A stretch of DNA of 49,872 nucleotides from Lindgomyces ingoldianus (lineage: Eukaryota > Ascomycota > Dothideomycetes > Pleosporales > Lindgomycetaceae): contig NW_022985182.1 in NCBI RefSeq assembly GCF_010093535.1, positions 40,150 to 90,021 of the forward strand, written 5' to 3'. Within the stretch, counting starts at the first letter, position 1, and each line of letters begins with the position of its first letter. Below, piece by piece: positions 1-10,100 of this stretch. A program made the position numbers and the translations under genes. The notes beneath the pieces were generated by a model, which had not been told where the DNA came from, did not search any database, and worked only from the letters and a program-made list of their open reading frames with translations.

Positions 1-281
1 TTAGTTAGATTCCTTAATTTAGGCTAGCATTCTGCTTGTAAAGGCTGTCTAGCGCGTTAATTGCTTAGTGTTGTGTAAGAGACATTATAGATAGCTACAG
101 CGCGTTGTAAAAAGAGTTTTAAGTCTTATTTAAAAGCCTAAAGAGCAAGCTGTATCTAACATTCTTTAGAAGATTTAATCTAGTGTTGTTGTTAAGGCAT
201 TATGTAGATAGGTAGAGTTTAGTAGGGGCTTAGCAAAAGTGGCCGGCCAACCCGTGTGGCCGGCTAACCTGTTAGGTACGT
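1..281 (+). mobile_element. Right end of a TA-flanked inverted-repeat DNA element (partial, cut by window start)
   Basis: The segment ends in TTAGGTACGT followed by TA, the same terminus seen at 949, 1445, 4636 and 21649. The 60 bp before the end carry CTTAGCAAAAG and two GGCCGGC blocks. Positions 1-281 recur at 669-949 with only transition-type changes, so these are two copies of one family. No coding sequence is readable. I class it with the Tc1/mariner-pogo type because of the TA flank and its similarity to the ends of the transposase-bearing copy at 24516-26377. Confidence 0.6.
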
Positions 282-290
282 TATTACCTT

Positions 291-949
291 TAGCTATTTT
301 TATCTCTTTAAAGCTATAATAACTGCTTTAGTTAATATTTAGCCTATTATAAAGCTTAACTTATTAAAGTTATATATGTTTTTATTTTAAATACTGTACT
401 TAGCTTTTATATTAGCTACTAGGTAAAACTAGCCTTAAATAACCTTTAGATTCTTATAAAGTGCTTTTTTATAATTATACTTATAATTAAACTTTATTAT
501 AAACTTAGGGTAGTGCTTAACTTATATACTAGTCTAGTTTAAGCTAACCTAGCCTAGATTACACTCTACGCGCAAGAAATTAGCTATATTAGCTATAGCT
601 ACAAGGTTAAGAAAAAATCTATGTGTAATAAGCTTAAGTATATACTTAATAACTACTTTTTTTTAAGCTTAGTTAGATTCCTTAATTTAGGCTAGCATTC
701 TGTTTATAAAGGCTGTCTAGCGCGTTAATTACTTAGTGTTATGTAAAAGACATTATAAATAGCTATAGTGTGTTATAAAAAAAGTTTTAAGTCTTATTTA
801 AAACTTTAAAAAGTAAGCTATATCTAACATTCTTTAGAAGATTTAATCTAGTGTTGTTGTTAAGGCATTATGTAGATAGGTAGAGTGTGGTGGGGGCTTA
901 GCAAAAGTAGCTAGCTAACCTGTGTGGCCGGCTAACCTGTTAGGTACGT
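291..949 (+). mobile_element. Second copy of the same inverted-repeat element family, 5' part degenerate
   Basis: Positions 669-949 repeat 1-281 and end in the same TAGGTACGT before TA at 950-951. The upstream part (about 331-660) is a diverged inverted relative of the spacer and arm of the foldback element at 20550-21649, sharing for example the GCTATATTAGCTATAGCTA block. It is AT-rich, with no usable ORF. This copy is more heavily C-to-T/G-to-A mutated than the copy at the window start. Confidence 0.5.
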
Positions 950-954
950 TAAGC

Positions 955-1445
955 TAAATACCTATTAACTATACTTACGCTTAAAACTTTACTTTAAGCT
1001 TTAAATAATACTTTATAAACATACTAAGCTAGTTTATGCTAACATAGCCTAGATTACACTTAGCGCGCAAAGAATTAGCTATATTAGCTATAAATGCTAT
1101 CTAAAGAGAAATTCCTTATGCATATAGCTTAAGTATAGTCTTAATAATCACCTACTTCTTTTTATTGCCTAGCCTTTATAATTTAGCTGTAGAATTAGCT
1201 TGTAAAGGTTGTCTAGCGCTATAGTTATTTATTATTTTTTATAAGACTTTACATATAGCTGCAGCATGTTTCTTTAAGAGTTTTATGTCTTATTTAAAAG
1301 CTTAGAGTGTAAGCTATATTTAACATTCTTTTAGCGCGTCTAAGTAGTGTTGTGGGGAATGCATTAGTGTAAGAAGAGTAGTTTAGTAGGGTCTTAGTAA
1401 AAGTAAGTAACTTAGGTGTGTAAGCAACTTGCCCGTGAAGTACGT
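955..1445 (+). mobile_element. Right arm of a foldback-type element, ending in GTACGT before TA
   Basis: From TATTAACTATACTTACGCTT to GAAGTACGT the segment aligns along its whole length with the right arm (about 21172-21649) of the foldback element further right. TA follows at 1446-1447. It is less mutated than the other copies near its right edge (GCAACTTGCCCGTGAAGTACGT). No left arm is found directly upstream, so it is a half element or was disrupted. Confidence 0.55.
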
Positions 1446-1450
1446 TATAT

Positions 1451-1634
1451 TGTTAGGCGTTATATAACATAGTCTTGTGTTACAGTTGCACGCATAAACA
1501 GAGAAATATTCCTTTCCTTTGCACAGACTTAGAACAAGAACAATCAGCACTAGTTACCTGCAACCCTCCCTGCGCGATTTGTACACCATGCAAACCTCTT
1601 TGCTTTGCATAGCTAGCATAGAGCCTATTCAACA
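1451..1634 (+). repeat. Copia-like LTR fragment
   Basis: It begins TGTTAGGCG and ends ATTCAACA. Its 3' part shares long blocks with the LTRs of the copia element at 32102-37937: CACTAGTTACCT, TGCAAACCTCT and CTATTCAACA. The 5' half differs, so it is a related family or a diverged member. No second copy or target duplication was found next to it. It may be a solo LTR or the start of an eroded element. Confidence 0.5.
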
Positions 1635-2955
1635 CATAGTATTATATAGCATTCTTTACTATAGCATTAATTATATAAAGGTCTTTTGCTTAACTTTTTT
1701 AAGTAAAAGTAACTTTATTTTATATAAGCTAAATCTTTTTTTTCTTAAATTTAATAAGCTAGTTTTTAAATAGTATAGTCTTACTTTTTATATAAAGATT
1801 TACTTTCTATAGTTTTTTTTTTCTTTCTATGTAAAGTTTTTTATATAATGCTTAAAGTATTATCTATTTATAAGCTAATTATATTAAAAGTATACTCTAT
1901 TTTATTTATAATTAAAAAGTAGAGGTTATATAAAATATGTGCATATCTAGCTTTTTTTTTATAGTAGTTATAGTATGTTTTAAACTAATATAAACCTAAT
2001 TTAGCAGCTTTATATAAAAGTTGTATAACCTAGAAGATTCTATTTAGTAGAAAGTTCTAGTGTATCTATGAAGCTATGTGAGGCACTAGAGGCATGAGGA
2101 ACTGCATTGAATGTATTGCTAGAGGAGTCCTTTGTAGGAGTCTATATATATGCGAAATAAGTGGGTGACTCTTGGCAACAGACTGTGCTAAGATGCATAC
2201 AACTATAGTGCCGACGCATCCGACCATCGTGTGACGACACATCCGACTATCGTGCGACTATGGTGACGACACATCCGAGTGTCACCACTGCCAACAGTAT
2301 CTCTTTTAGTAGCTTTATGTATAGTGTGCGTAGAAGCTTATCTATTAATTAAATGTATACTTATATAATAGTATGTAGTTTAAAATGCATTTTATATATA
2401 GCTCTTAGGCTTACTTTTATAGCTAAAAGTAGTCTCTAGCGTATTCTCTAAATAGTTAGTAATTAAGTAAGATTTTTTTTTTTTATCTAAGTAGCTAGTA
2501 AACACTAGGTAGGATTTTTTATATAGTTAAGTTATTTTACTTTTTACTTTTTATATAAAGTAAAGGTTAAAAATCTAACTTTTATACTTTATTAAGTTAT
2601 ATACTATAACTATAAAAGTGCTGTTAGTAATTAAAGCGTTTATTTTTATATAGTCTAATTTTTTAAATAGTTTTTTAAGTGTAGTAATTACACTATCTAT
2701 ATAAAGCTTAATAAATAAGGCTTAATAATTTTTTTTCTAAGTTAAGAATACTTAATCTAGACTTTATACAGGTTTCTTTACCTTTTACTTCTCCTAGTAT
2801 CTACATCTTCTCTTTGCACTAGTGCAGCATTACTGCTTTAAAGAGCTTAGTTTATAATTAGCTCTAGTTCTACTTTTATAGTATTTTTATAAAGTTATTT
2901 TTTTTCTCTTTTATAAAGAATTTCTTTATATACATAGCTATAGTATATTACTTTA
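1635..2955. other. AT-rich, RIP-degraded sequence without a gene
   Basis: Runs of T, TATA and TAG/TAA in all frames; no ORF with a recognisable product. One block at about 2040-2330 is much less AT-rich than its surroundings and contains the short tandem motif annotated at 2213-2278. It may be a spared edge of an element I cannot identify. The remainder is probably old retroelement interior. Confidence 0.5.
2213..2278. repeat. Short degenerate tandem repeat (GACGACACATCCGA motif, three units)
   Basis: GACG(ACA)CATCCGA occurs three times in 66 bp (about 2213, 2233 and 2265), with CATCGTG or TATCGTG between units. CpG-rich and little mutated compared with the flanks on both sides. Confidence 0.55.
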
Positions 2956-3185
2956 AGTGTCTGTACGTAAGTACAGCTGCGTCTGTACACGCGTACAGCT
3001 AAATTAGGTTGCCTAAAATGTTAGCTATCTAGCCTATGCGTTAGAGGCTATGTGTACTTAAAAGCCTACTTTCTTTATATATAAAAAAAGCAGTAGTTAA
3101 TAATAAAAAGATCTTTACCTACTTACTTTTTAGTACACCTTTTAAGTGTATGTTTATTTAATTAAACCTAAGTTAACTAACACTA
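2956..3185 (+). repeat. Structured short interspersed repeat, copy 1
   Basis: About 230 bp beginning AGTGTCTGTACGTAAGTACAG. The same sequence occurs at 4243-4461 (same orientation) and at 49012-49240 (opposite orientation). This copy has lost most CpA/TpG to TpA: for example, the perfect GTACGCCC/GGGCGTAC stem of copy 3 reads GTACACCTTTTAAGTGTA here. It has no coding capacity. It could be a SINE or a small MITE; see the finding on this family. Confidence 0.6.
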
Positions 3186-3210
3186 ATTAGTCTATTAATA
3201 AACTATTTAC

Positions 3211-3570
3211 TGTGTGCGTAGCTACGCAGAGGATATTGTCTTTAACAGATAAATTTATAAGAATTAATAAAACTGCTACTATATAAATAGTTTACTTCTA
3301 CTATGTGCGTAGCTACGCAAAGAGGGCTTAGACAAGCATTATGCACACCCCTAGATTAACTAATTGCACAAAGACAATATTAGCAACCTGCTGTGTGTGT
3401 AGCTATATAAAGAGGGCTTACTACTAAGCCTTTATGCGCCCTAAAGCCTCCTGTTAATACAGGCTGTGCAACTACTTGCCTACTGCGTGCGTAGCCACGC
3501 AGAGAAGATAATACTAGCCGCATAATTAAAAACCTACTGCGTGTGTAGCTATGCAGAGAAGGCTTTTTAT
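3211..3570. repeat. Array of a 14-bp palindrome (TGCGTAGCTACGCA) at about 91-bp spacing
   Basis: The palindrome is perfect at 3215-3228 and 3306-3319, and degenerate at 3396-3409, 3488-3501 and 3542-3555. The starts are 91, 90, 92 and 54 bp apart. Each copy is followed by AGAG or AAGAGGGCTTA/AAGGCT. The sequence between copies is only partly conserved, so this is an old tandem array with a conserved palindromic core. Confidence 0.7.
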
Positions 3571-3599
3571 TAGTAGCCTACCTTATTAACACCCCCCCT

Positions 3600-3827
3600 T
3601 TAATTAATTGCCTGCATAAAAAGTAATAACTAACTAACACTTTCCCCCCTCTAGGGATTAATTGCTTACATAGAAAGCAACTAACTAACACCTCTCTCCC
3701 TCCCCCACCTCTCTAGAGATTAATTGCTTGCATAAAAGGCAACTAACTAACACCTCCCTCCCCCTTCTCTACCCCCCTAGGGATTAATTGCCTGCACAGA
3801 AGGCAATTAACCTATACCCCCCCCCTA
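3600..3827. repeat. Minisatellite, four units of about 54-64 bp with a hairpin core
   Basis: ATTAATTGC starts units at 3603, 3657, 3719 and 3783. Each unit holds an inverted repeat of the form TTGCCT-N7-AGGCAA (best in the last unit), then AACTAACTAACAC and a C/T-rich tract (CCTCCCTCCCCC). The pyrimidine tract is strongly strand-biased and stands out against the AT-rich flanks. Confidence 0.75.
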
Positions 3828-4242
3828 AGCTATAGCGTCTTTGTACACCTTATATAAAAAGTTATTAGGGGCTACACATGTGTCTAAAATAATTCTATAT
3901 AAAGAGGTAGATTTAGATCTTCTATATAATAGAATAAATATAGACTCTCTTCTACTAAAATAATAAGCTTTATATATAGTGTACATCCTCTTTAACATGT
4001 GTAAGCTGCTAAAAGGAAAGTACACACTATAAAAGTAGAATAACTTTAAAAGATAAACAACACATAATTTTAATAACCTTTTTTATATAGTTAGGCAAGA
4101 ACTTTTTCTTACTCTAGCTAAGTATAAGCACTATTCTAAAAGTAGGTTAAATTATACACAAGCTAAAAAGCTAAGAGATATTATAAATAAAAAAAGCACT
4201 AAGAGTTAGCTCTAAAAAAAAAAAGTATAATTAACATATAAA
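3828..4242. other. AT-rich sequence, no gene seen
   Basis: Degenerate AT-rich DNA. A 66-codon ORF on the minus strand (3825-4025) shows no recognisable family or fungal codon pattern and is treated as chance. Confidence 0.45.
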
Positions 4243-4461
4243 TAAGTAAGTATAGCTGCGTCTGTACACACGTACAGCTAAATTAAGTTGCCTAAAATAT
4301 TAGCTATCTAGCCTGTGTGTTAGAGGCTATGTGTACTTAAGAGCCTACTTTCTTTGTATAAAGAGAGAGGGTAGTAGTTAATAACAAGAAGATATTTGCC
4401 TACTTACCTCTTAGTACGCCCCTTAGGCGTACGTTTGTTTAATCGAACCTCGGTTAACTAA
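4243..4461 (+). repeat. Structured short interspersed repeat, copy 2
   Basis: Matches 2956-3185 from GCTGCGTCTGTACAC to AACTAAC. It lacks a clear CTGTACGTAAGTAC first block, which here reads AAGTAAGTATAG. Less mutated than copy 1: the TACGCCCCTTAGGCGTACG stem and TTTAATCGAACC are still visible. Confidence 0.6.
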
Positions 4462-4636
4462 CATTAAGTGTATTATATCTTATTTAAAAGCTTAATGTGT
4501 AAGCTATATCTAGTGTTTTTTTTAGCACGTCTAAGTAGTGTTGTTAGAAATGCATTAGTGTAAAAAGAGTAGTTTAGTAGAGTCTTAGTAAAAGTAAGTA
4601 ACTTAGGTGTGAAAGCAACTTGCCTATAGAGTACGT
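4462..4636 (+). mobile_element. Fragment of a foldback-element right arm
   Basis: From TCTTATTTAAAAGCTTAATG to CTATAGAGTACGT it matches the last about 175 bp of the right arm at 21649 and 1445, followed by TA at 4637. Only the terminal part is present, directly abutting short-repeat copy 2. Confidence 0.5.
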
Positions 4637-5300
4637 TATAATTATATCTTACTTTTCTTATCTTTTAAAAAAAGAATTTAATAAAACACTACTTTAGTCT
4701 ACACTTTCTATTAGAGATTAGTTAGCTTAGAATGCTTCTAGTTACATTACCTAATGTGTTAACTTTAACCTTTATAAACTAGGCTAAGTTATAGTAGGTA
4801 AGAATAAAGAAAAAAAGAAAAAAGCTTTTAAGTGCTTAAAAAATTTTTATGTTTAATTTCCTAGTTTTTCTTTATTCTTTAGTAAAAGTATATTGTAGAA
4901 GAAATAAATTACTGCTAAGTCTTACACATTAGAATTTATACTTATATATAAAACATAGGTTATGTAACCTCTAAACAGGTTAGGTGAGGCTATACAAGCC
5001 TGTTCTAGAACATCTAGCCTTATAACTAGAAGCTTTATAGAGGGAGTTATAGGCACGTTCTAGTTAACGTTTACAGATATTGTATAGTATTAAGAGGTAT
5101 ATCCTTAAGAAGACCTAGAGGTTTAAGAAATGCTATATATGCACTTAAACATGTGACCTGTTGCTAGCAAGAGGTCTGTAGGGAGAGCGTGACGCATGTC
5201 CTAGTTTACTGTGGCATCTACCCTATTTATACAAGCTAAGAGTGTGTGCAACTAAGAATACAGCTTTTCTCTAGTTTGTGCTTCTTTAATTTACTCTTTA
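4637..5300. other. AT-rich flank grading into the gene island
   Basis: No ORF or RNA gene is recognised. The block from about 4980 to 5250 is less AT-rich and may be an element edge, but I could not match it elsewhere in the window. Base composition becomes gene-like from about 5300, about 120 bp before the aldolase stop codon. Confidence 0.4.
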
Positions 5301-5419
5301 TAAGCTCACGCACCTGCGGTCCTAAATAGGAAAATGCATATCAACCTTCACATCTACCTCTTTGATCATATCAATCCTCTAGACCCCGCATGTGCAAACA
5401 CTAGAAATTAAATTCTTTG

Positions 5420-6745
5420 TTAATGTACAATGTTGCAAATAGCTTGAGAGCCCCTATCTTTCAGAACGTGACTGAAGAAATCGCAAAGCCTTGTAAATGT
5501 CTCATCGGTGATCTGATAGTGAAAGACAAGGCGCCCAAGAATCGGTTCGCCCACTTTCAGATGGAACTTGGTAGCTACGGGATAAAACTCCTCAGGTGTC
5601 AAGCCAGAAGCTTCCAGGTCGAGCCAAATCATATTTGTCTCGGTGGGTATCAGAAGTTTCCCACCTAGCCGCTGCCAAAGTGCCGAGGCGCGTTTCGCCT
5701 TGTCTTGCGCTGCGTTCAACTTCCCGCCGAAGAAAACATCGTCGATGGCTACCCTGGCCGGTGCGGCAATCACACCAGAAGCGCGGGTGCTGCCACCGAG
5801 AAGCTTACGACCCCATTTTGCGCGTTTGATGAAGACGGGGTTCCCGGTTATGATACTCCCAATGGGTGCACCAAGACCTTTTGTGAAACACAGCTGGATG
5901 CTGTCAAAGCATTCGCCAATCTCGCGGAGGGTACAAGCCCCAGCGGCAACAGCTTCCCAAAGGCGAGCTCCGTCCAGATGCATATGAATTGGGGGTTCCT
6001 GGGCATGTGCCCATTGGGAGATGGCGCGAATGTCAGAGAGGGGCATAACAGTACCCCAAAGTGTGTTCTCCAAGCAGATAACCCGGGTTGGGCAGTCGTA
6101 GATGGTTTCTGTAATAGTGCTGTGTTTCTTGATATCGTCTAGGGTGAGGTGATGGCCGTTAGACGGAACGACCATTTTGATCAAGGCGCCACAAAGGCTC
6201 GACGCTCCACCAGCTTCAAGGATGATAATGTGGCCTCGATGGTCGGCGAGGATTGAGTGGGGCGGGGTCCCGAGAGCGGATCGGAGGGCGACCTGATTAC
6301 CCATAGTGCCCGAGACCACAAGGAGAGCGGCTTCGTGGCCTACCAAACCAGCAACATAGCCCTGGAAGGAATTCGTCGTCGTGTCTTCATCCATGTCACC
6401 ATCTCCAAGGGATGTAGTGACGATGGCTTCGAGCATGGGCAATGTAGGCTTGGTAAAAAAATCGGATCGGAAGTCGTTTGACGCCTCATTGCTGTGTGAC
6501 CACGCCAGACCGGTAAGGCTTTGTACTTGTTGCTGAGCATCGGCGATCCTAAATTCATCTCGGCTGGTTTCAGTATCGAAGCCGATGGAAGTCGAGTTAT
6601 CCTTCAAGTGCCGAGGCCTCTCAGAGGTGACCGTCCGCATATCCATTTTAAATATAGCTGGGCTCTGGAAACGGTTACTTTTGTCGGTTGGGAGGTGTAT
6701 GCTGGCTTTTACTGGAAACATCTCGAGATAAGAGACGTAGGCCAT
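5420..6745 (-). CDS. Threonine-aldolase-like PLP enzyme of the cluster
   Basis: 441-residue fold-type I PLP enzyme of the low-specificity L-threonine aldolase (GLY1/beta-eliminating lyase) family. The family cleaves L-threonine and other beta-hydroxy-alpha-amino acids to glycine plus an aldehyde, reversibly. Visible signatures: DFRSD at residues 91-95 at the start of the catalytic domain; SGTMGN at 145-150; LENTL at 225-229; HLDGAR at 256-261, whose Asp contacts the PLP pyridine nitrogen; and FTKGLGAPIGS at 287-297 with K289 as the likely Schiff-base lysine. All key motifs are intact. The first about 85 residues are extra compared with the roughly 350-390 residues usual for the family and show no clear targeting signal, so Met34 or Met36, or an unseen short intron, could give a shorter start. 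It is transcribed divergently from the NRPS-PKS, which suggests joint control. Confident on family; substrate is inferred. Confidence 0.9.
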   Translation of the reverse strand: MAYVSYLEMFPVKASIHLPTDKSNRFQSPAIFKMDMRTVTSERPRHLKDNSTSIGFDTETSRDEFRIADAQQQVQSLTGLAWSHSNEASNDFRSDFFTKPTLPMLEAIVTTSLGDGDMDEDTTTNSFQGYVAGLVGHEAALLVVSGTMGNQVALRSALGTPPHSILADHRGHIIILEAGGASSLCGALIKMVVPSNGHHLTLDDIKKHSTITETIYDCPTRVICLENTLWGTVMPLSDIRAISQWAHAQEPPIHMHLDGARLWEAVAAGACTLREIGECFDSIQLCFTKGLGAPIGSIITGNPVFIKRAKWGRKLLGGSTRASGVIAAPARVAIDDVFFGGKLNAAQDKAKRASALWQRLGGKLLIPTETNMIWLDLEASGLTPEEFYPVATKFHLKVGEPILGRLVFHYQITDETFTRLCDFFSHVLKDRGSQAICNIVH

Positions 6746-7124
6746 ATATACTCTGCAAGACTAGAGGAGTAGTGAACAGCCACCTGGGTAAGTAGTGCTA
6801 AACCTTTTTAGTACACTAGTGCTAAATCGGACCTCCGATAGCTTATGCTGATCAGCCCGAGCACATGGAGGCCCGGACCGTTGGCCACCAGTCCGGTCGG
6901 ACGCAAGAAACCCTCAACTAGCTATCTCCAGCCATCGGAGCTGCGCAACAAGTCAGACAGTCGTGTCTTAAAGGGGAAAGTTGAGGATGTGGAGGCAGGG
7001 CAAGCAATAGTGAGTGAAGATTAAGGATAGTAAGGGGCGCACTGCTCGATAACAAATTTTTTAAACAATTTCTACAGACTTTACAAAGCACAAATAACCG
7101 AGAACCTTTCCACTCATAGGCAAG
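6746..7124. promoter_or_regulatory. Shared divergent promoter of the aldolase and NRPS-PKS genes
   Basis: 379 bp between the two start codons. It contains a direct repeat TAGTGCTAAA (6793-6802 and 6817-6826), immediately followed by the palindrome TCGGACCTCCGA (6827-6838). A second inverted repeat, CCGGAC-N12-GTCCGG, lies at 6873-6896. A NRPS-PKS start context of CAAGATGA at 7121-7128 is acceptable for a fungal gene. No clear TATA box at a sensible distance. Confidence 0.6.
6827..6838. promoter_or_regulatory. CGG-N4-CCG palindrome, candidate Zn2Cys6 binding site
   Basis: TCGGACCTCCGA is an inverted CGG half-site pair with 4-bp spacing, roughly equidistant from the two divergent genes. The same CGG-N4-CCG geometry recurs twice upstream of the transporter (19843-19854, 19872-19884). 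Binding by the regulator at 15929-17332 is inferred from family knowledge. Confidence 0.5.
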
Positions 7125-10100
7125 ATGAGCGCTAATTCGGCTGCAGACTACCAGACGATAATTGGGCAATTCAATGCCACCGACGACGCGACGACGCTGG
7201 GACATTGCCTGCATCACCTTCTTCAGCACGCAGCGGACAGCCACTTAGACAAGACTGCCTTGATTTGTGCCGACACGGAATTGACCTATGGAGGGCTCAA
7301 TGCGCTCGCGAATCGGTTTGCCCGCGTCTTGGTGGAGCGAGGCATTGGGCGTGGCGACTTCGTCGGCATTGCTCTGGAGCGCTCGGTCGACCTCGTCGTA
7401 GTGCTGCTGGCCGTGTTGAAGACAGGTGCTGCGTATGTACCCATCGACCCGGCTTTTCCTGCAGATCGTATTAGCTACATGATAGACGATGCTAGACCGA
7501 AGCTCATCGTTGTTGGAGCCAGCACACAAGACGCGTTGTCATCCTGGGGAGGCGCGCGCCTAAGCATAGACGAGGCACGTGACAACATGGCGAACTCGGA
7601 CGCTGAGAAAAGCAACCTTGAAGTGGATGTGCGGGCAGACGATCTCGCATACGTAATATACACGTCCGGCTCGACTGGTAAGCCCAAGGGTGTGGAGATC
7701 AGCCACGGGGCCTTGTCTAACCTGCTGTGCTCGATGCAGCGGGAGCCAGGATGCAGCGGGACGGACCGGCTGCTCGCTGTAACGACTATCTCTTTCGACA
7801 TCGCGGCCTTGGAGCTGTTCTTGCCGCTGCTCTGTGGTGCAATAACGGTCGTAGCCCAGGCACACGAGGTCAAGGACCCAGGCGCTGTGCTCGGGCTGAT
7901 TCAGCGGCACGGCATTACCATGATGCAGGGCACTCCCGCGACCTGGCAAATGCTGTTGGACGCGGGCTGGCAAGGAGAACCCCATCTCTCCAAGATCCTG
8001 TGCGGCGGCGATGCGCTGCCACGACTACTGGCTGAGCGGCTACTCCCCTGCGCAGGATCAGTGTGGAACATGTACGGTCCAACCGAAGCGACAGTGTGGG
8101 CGAGCGTCTGGCAGGTGCGCCAGGGTCAGGATATAGTCATTGGCAGGCCGATCGCCAACTACAGGCTGTATGTGCTCGGTGAGGACCTTTCGCCGGTGCC
8201 ACTCGGGTGTGACGGCGAGCTCTATATTGGCGGCGCTGGATTGGCTAAGGGCTATCACAACAAGCCCGAGATGACTCGGTCGCGCTTTCTTGATAACCCC
8301 TTCCATGAGGGCCTCCTGTACTGCACGGGCGATCTAGCCCGTTTCCAGTATCCAGAGACGCTGAGCGTGCTAGGCCGCGCGGACGGGCAGGTCAAGGTCC
8401 GTGGCTACCGCATCGAGTTAGGCGATATTGAGGCCGCTATCACCAACCACAGCGACATATCAGAGGCGGTCGTGGTCAGCAGAGACGACAGGCTTGTCGC
8501 GTACTACATGCGGGATGCGAACGTGTCTACCCCCAGAGACGCCGGCGAGCCGACGCTCGACAACTCGCTGCGTCTATTCCTGTCGGAGAGACTGCCGGCG
8601 TATATGATGCCGGCCTTCTTTGTCGAGATGGAGGCCTTCCCCTTGACACTCAATAACAAGATCGACCGCAAGGCCCTCCCAGATCCGACGGAGTCGATCC
8701 ACCCTGGCACGGCCAGGCCAGTGACCGAGATGGAGCGTAGTATCCGGCTCATCTGGTCGAGCGTACTGGGCCACGACCGCATCGGCACCCACGACAACTT
8801 CTTCCAGATCGGCGGCGACTCTGTACGCGTGGTCAAAGTGCAAAAGGAGCTGGAGAAGCTTCTTGGCTGGCCGCTGTCTGCAACGAAACTTTTTGAGCAT
8901 TACACTATCAAGACACTGGCGGCATACCTAGAGGGGGCGGAGGAGATCAATACGGAGCCCGTTCTTCCACGCCATCGTGCGCAAGATAATGAAGACATAG
9001 CCGTCATCTCTATGGCGTGTCGGCTCCCCGGCGGCGTCACCACCCCAGAGGAGTACTGGGAAGTGCTCGAGCGCGGTGCCGATGTCATCACCGACGTGCC
9101 GAAGGACCGCTGGGATGCCGACGCCCTCTACGACGCCAACCCAGAGGCCGGCGGTAAGTCGTACTGCCGTCGGGGCGGGTTCCTCACCTCAGTCGATGAC
9201 TTCGACGCGTCCTTCTTCGGTATATCTCCAAGAGAGGCGCGCGCTATGGACCCAGCGCAGCGCGTCATGCTGGAGACATGTTGGGAGGGATTTGAGCGCG
9301 CGGGCTACACCGTCGAGCAACTGCGCGGAAGCCAGACTGGCGCCTACATCGGCGTGTGCAGCACCTCGGCGCATTCGTCCCCACAGGCGCTCACAGATCT
9401 CGACGGGTACGCCGTGACGGGCGCCGCTGGGGGCACCATGTCTGGCCGTGTGTCATACGTGCTTGGCCTCGAGGGTCCGACTCTAACGGTCGACACCGCA
9501 TGCTCCTCGTCTCTGGTGACGACGCACCTGGCCTGCAATGCGCTCCGCCAGGGTGAGTGCGACATGGCCCTGTCCGGGGGCATTACCCTCCTACTCAACC
9601 CAGCAATGCACATCGAGTTCAGCCGCCTCGGAGGTATGTCCGCCGATGGGCGATGCCGCGCGTTTGCGGCAGACTCGCAGGGCACAGGCTGGGCCGAGGG
9701 CTGCACGGCTATCGTGCTGAAGCGGCTGAGCGACGCCGTCCGTGATGGTGATGTGGTGCATGCGGTATTACGCGGGACAGCGGTTAACCACGTGGGAAGG
9801 AGCGCCGCCGGCCTGACGGTACCGAGCGGGCGAGCCCAGGAGCGGCTCATCCGCACCGCGCTAGCGGCGTCGAGGTTGACGCCAGGAGATATCGACTACA
9901 TTGAAGCCCACGGCACGGGGACGACCTTGGGCGACCCGATTGAGGGTGCGGCGCTGGCTGGGGTGTTTGCTGGAAGTCGGCCAGTTGAGGTGGCGCCGCT
10001 GTGGATCGGCTCAGCCAAATCGAACGTCGGGCACACACAGGCAGCAGCCGGCCTCGCAGGCATGCTGAAAGTCATATTAGCGATGCGCAATAACAAACTT

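Noticed and set aside
3211..3827. CRISPR-like array
   Set aside because: Repeats are palindromic with partly conserved spacers in a fungal context; no array of this type exists in eukaryotes and there are no cas genes.
5705..6142. 145-codon plus-strand ORF inside the aldolase gene
   Set aside because: Antisense shadow of a strongly supported coding frame; no family resemblance. The same holds for the frames at 5417, 5596, 5643, 6257 and 6521.
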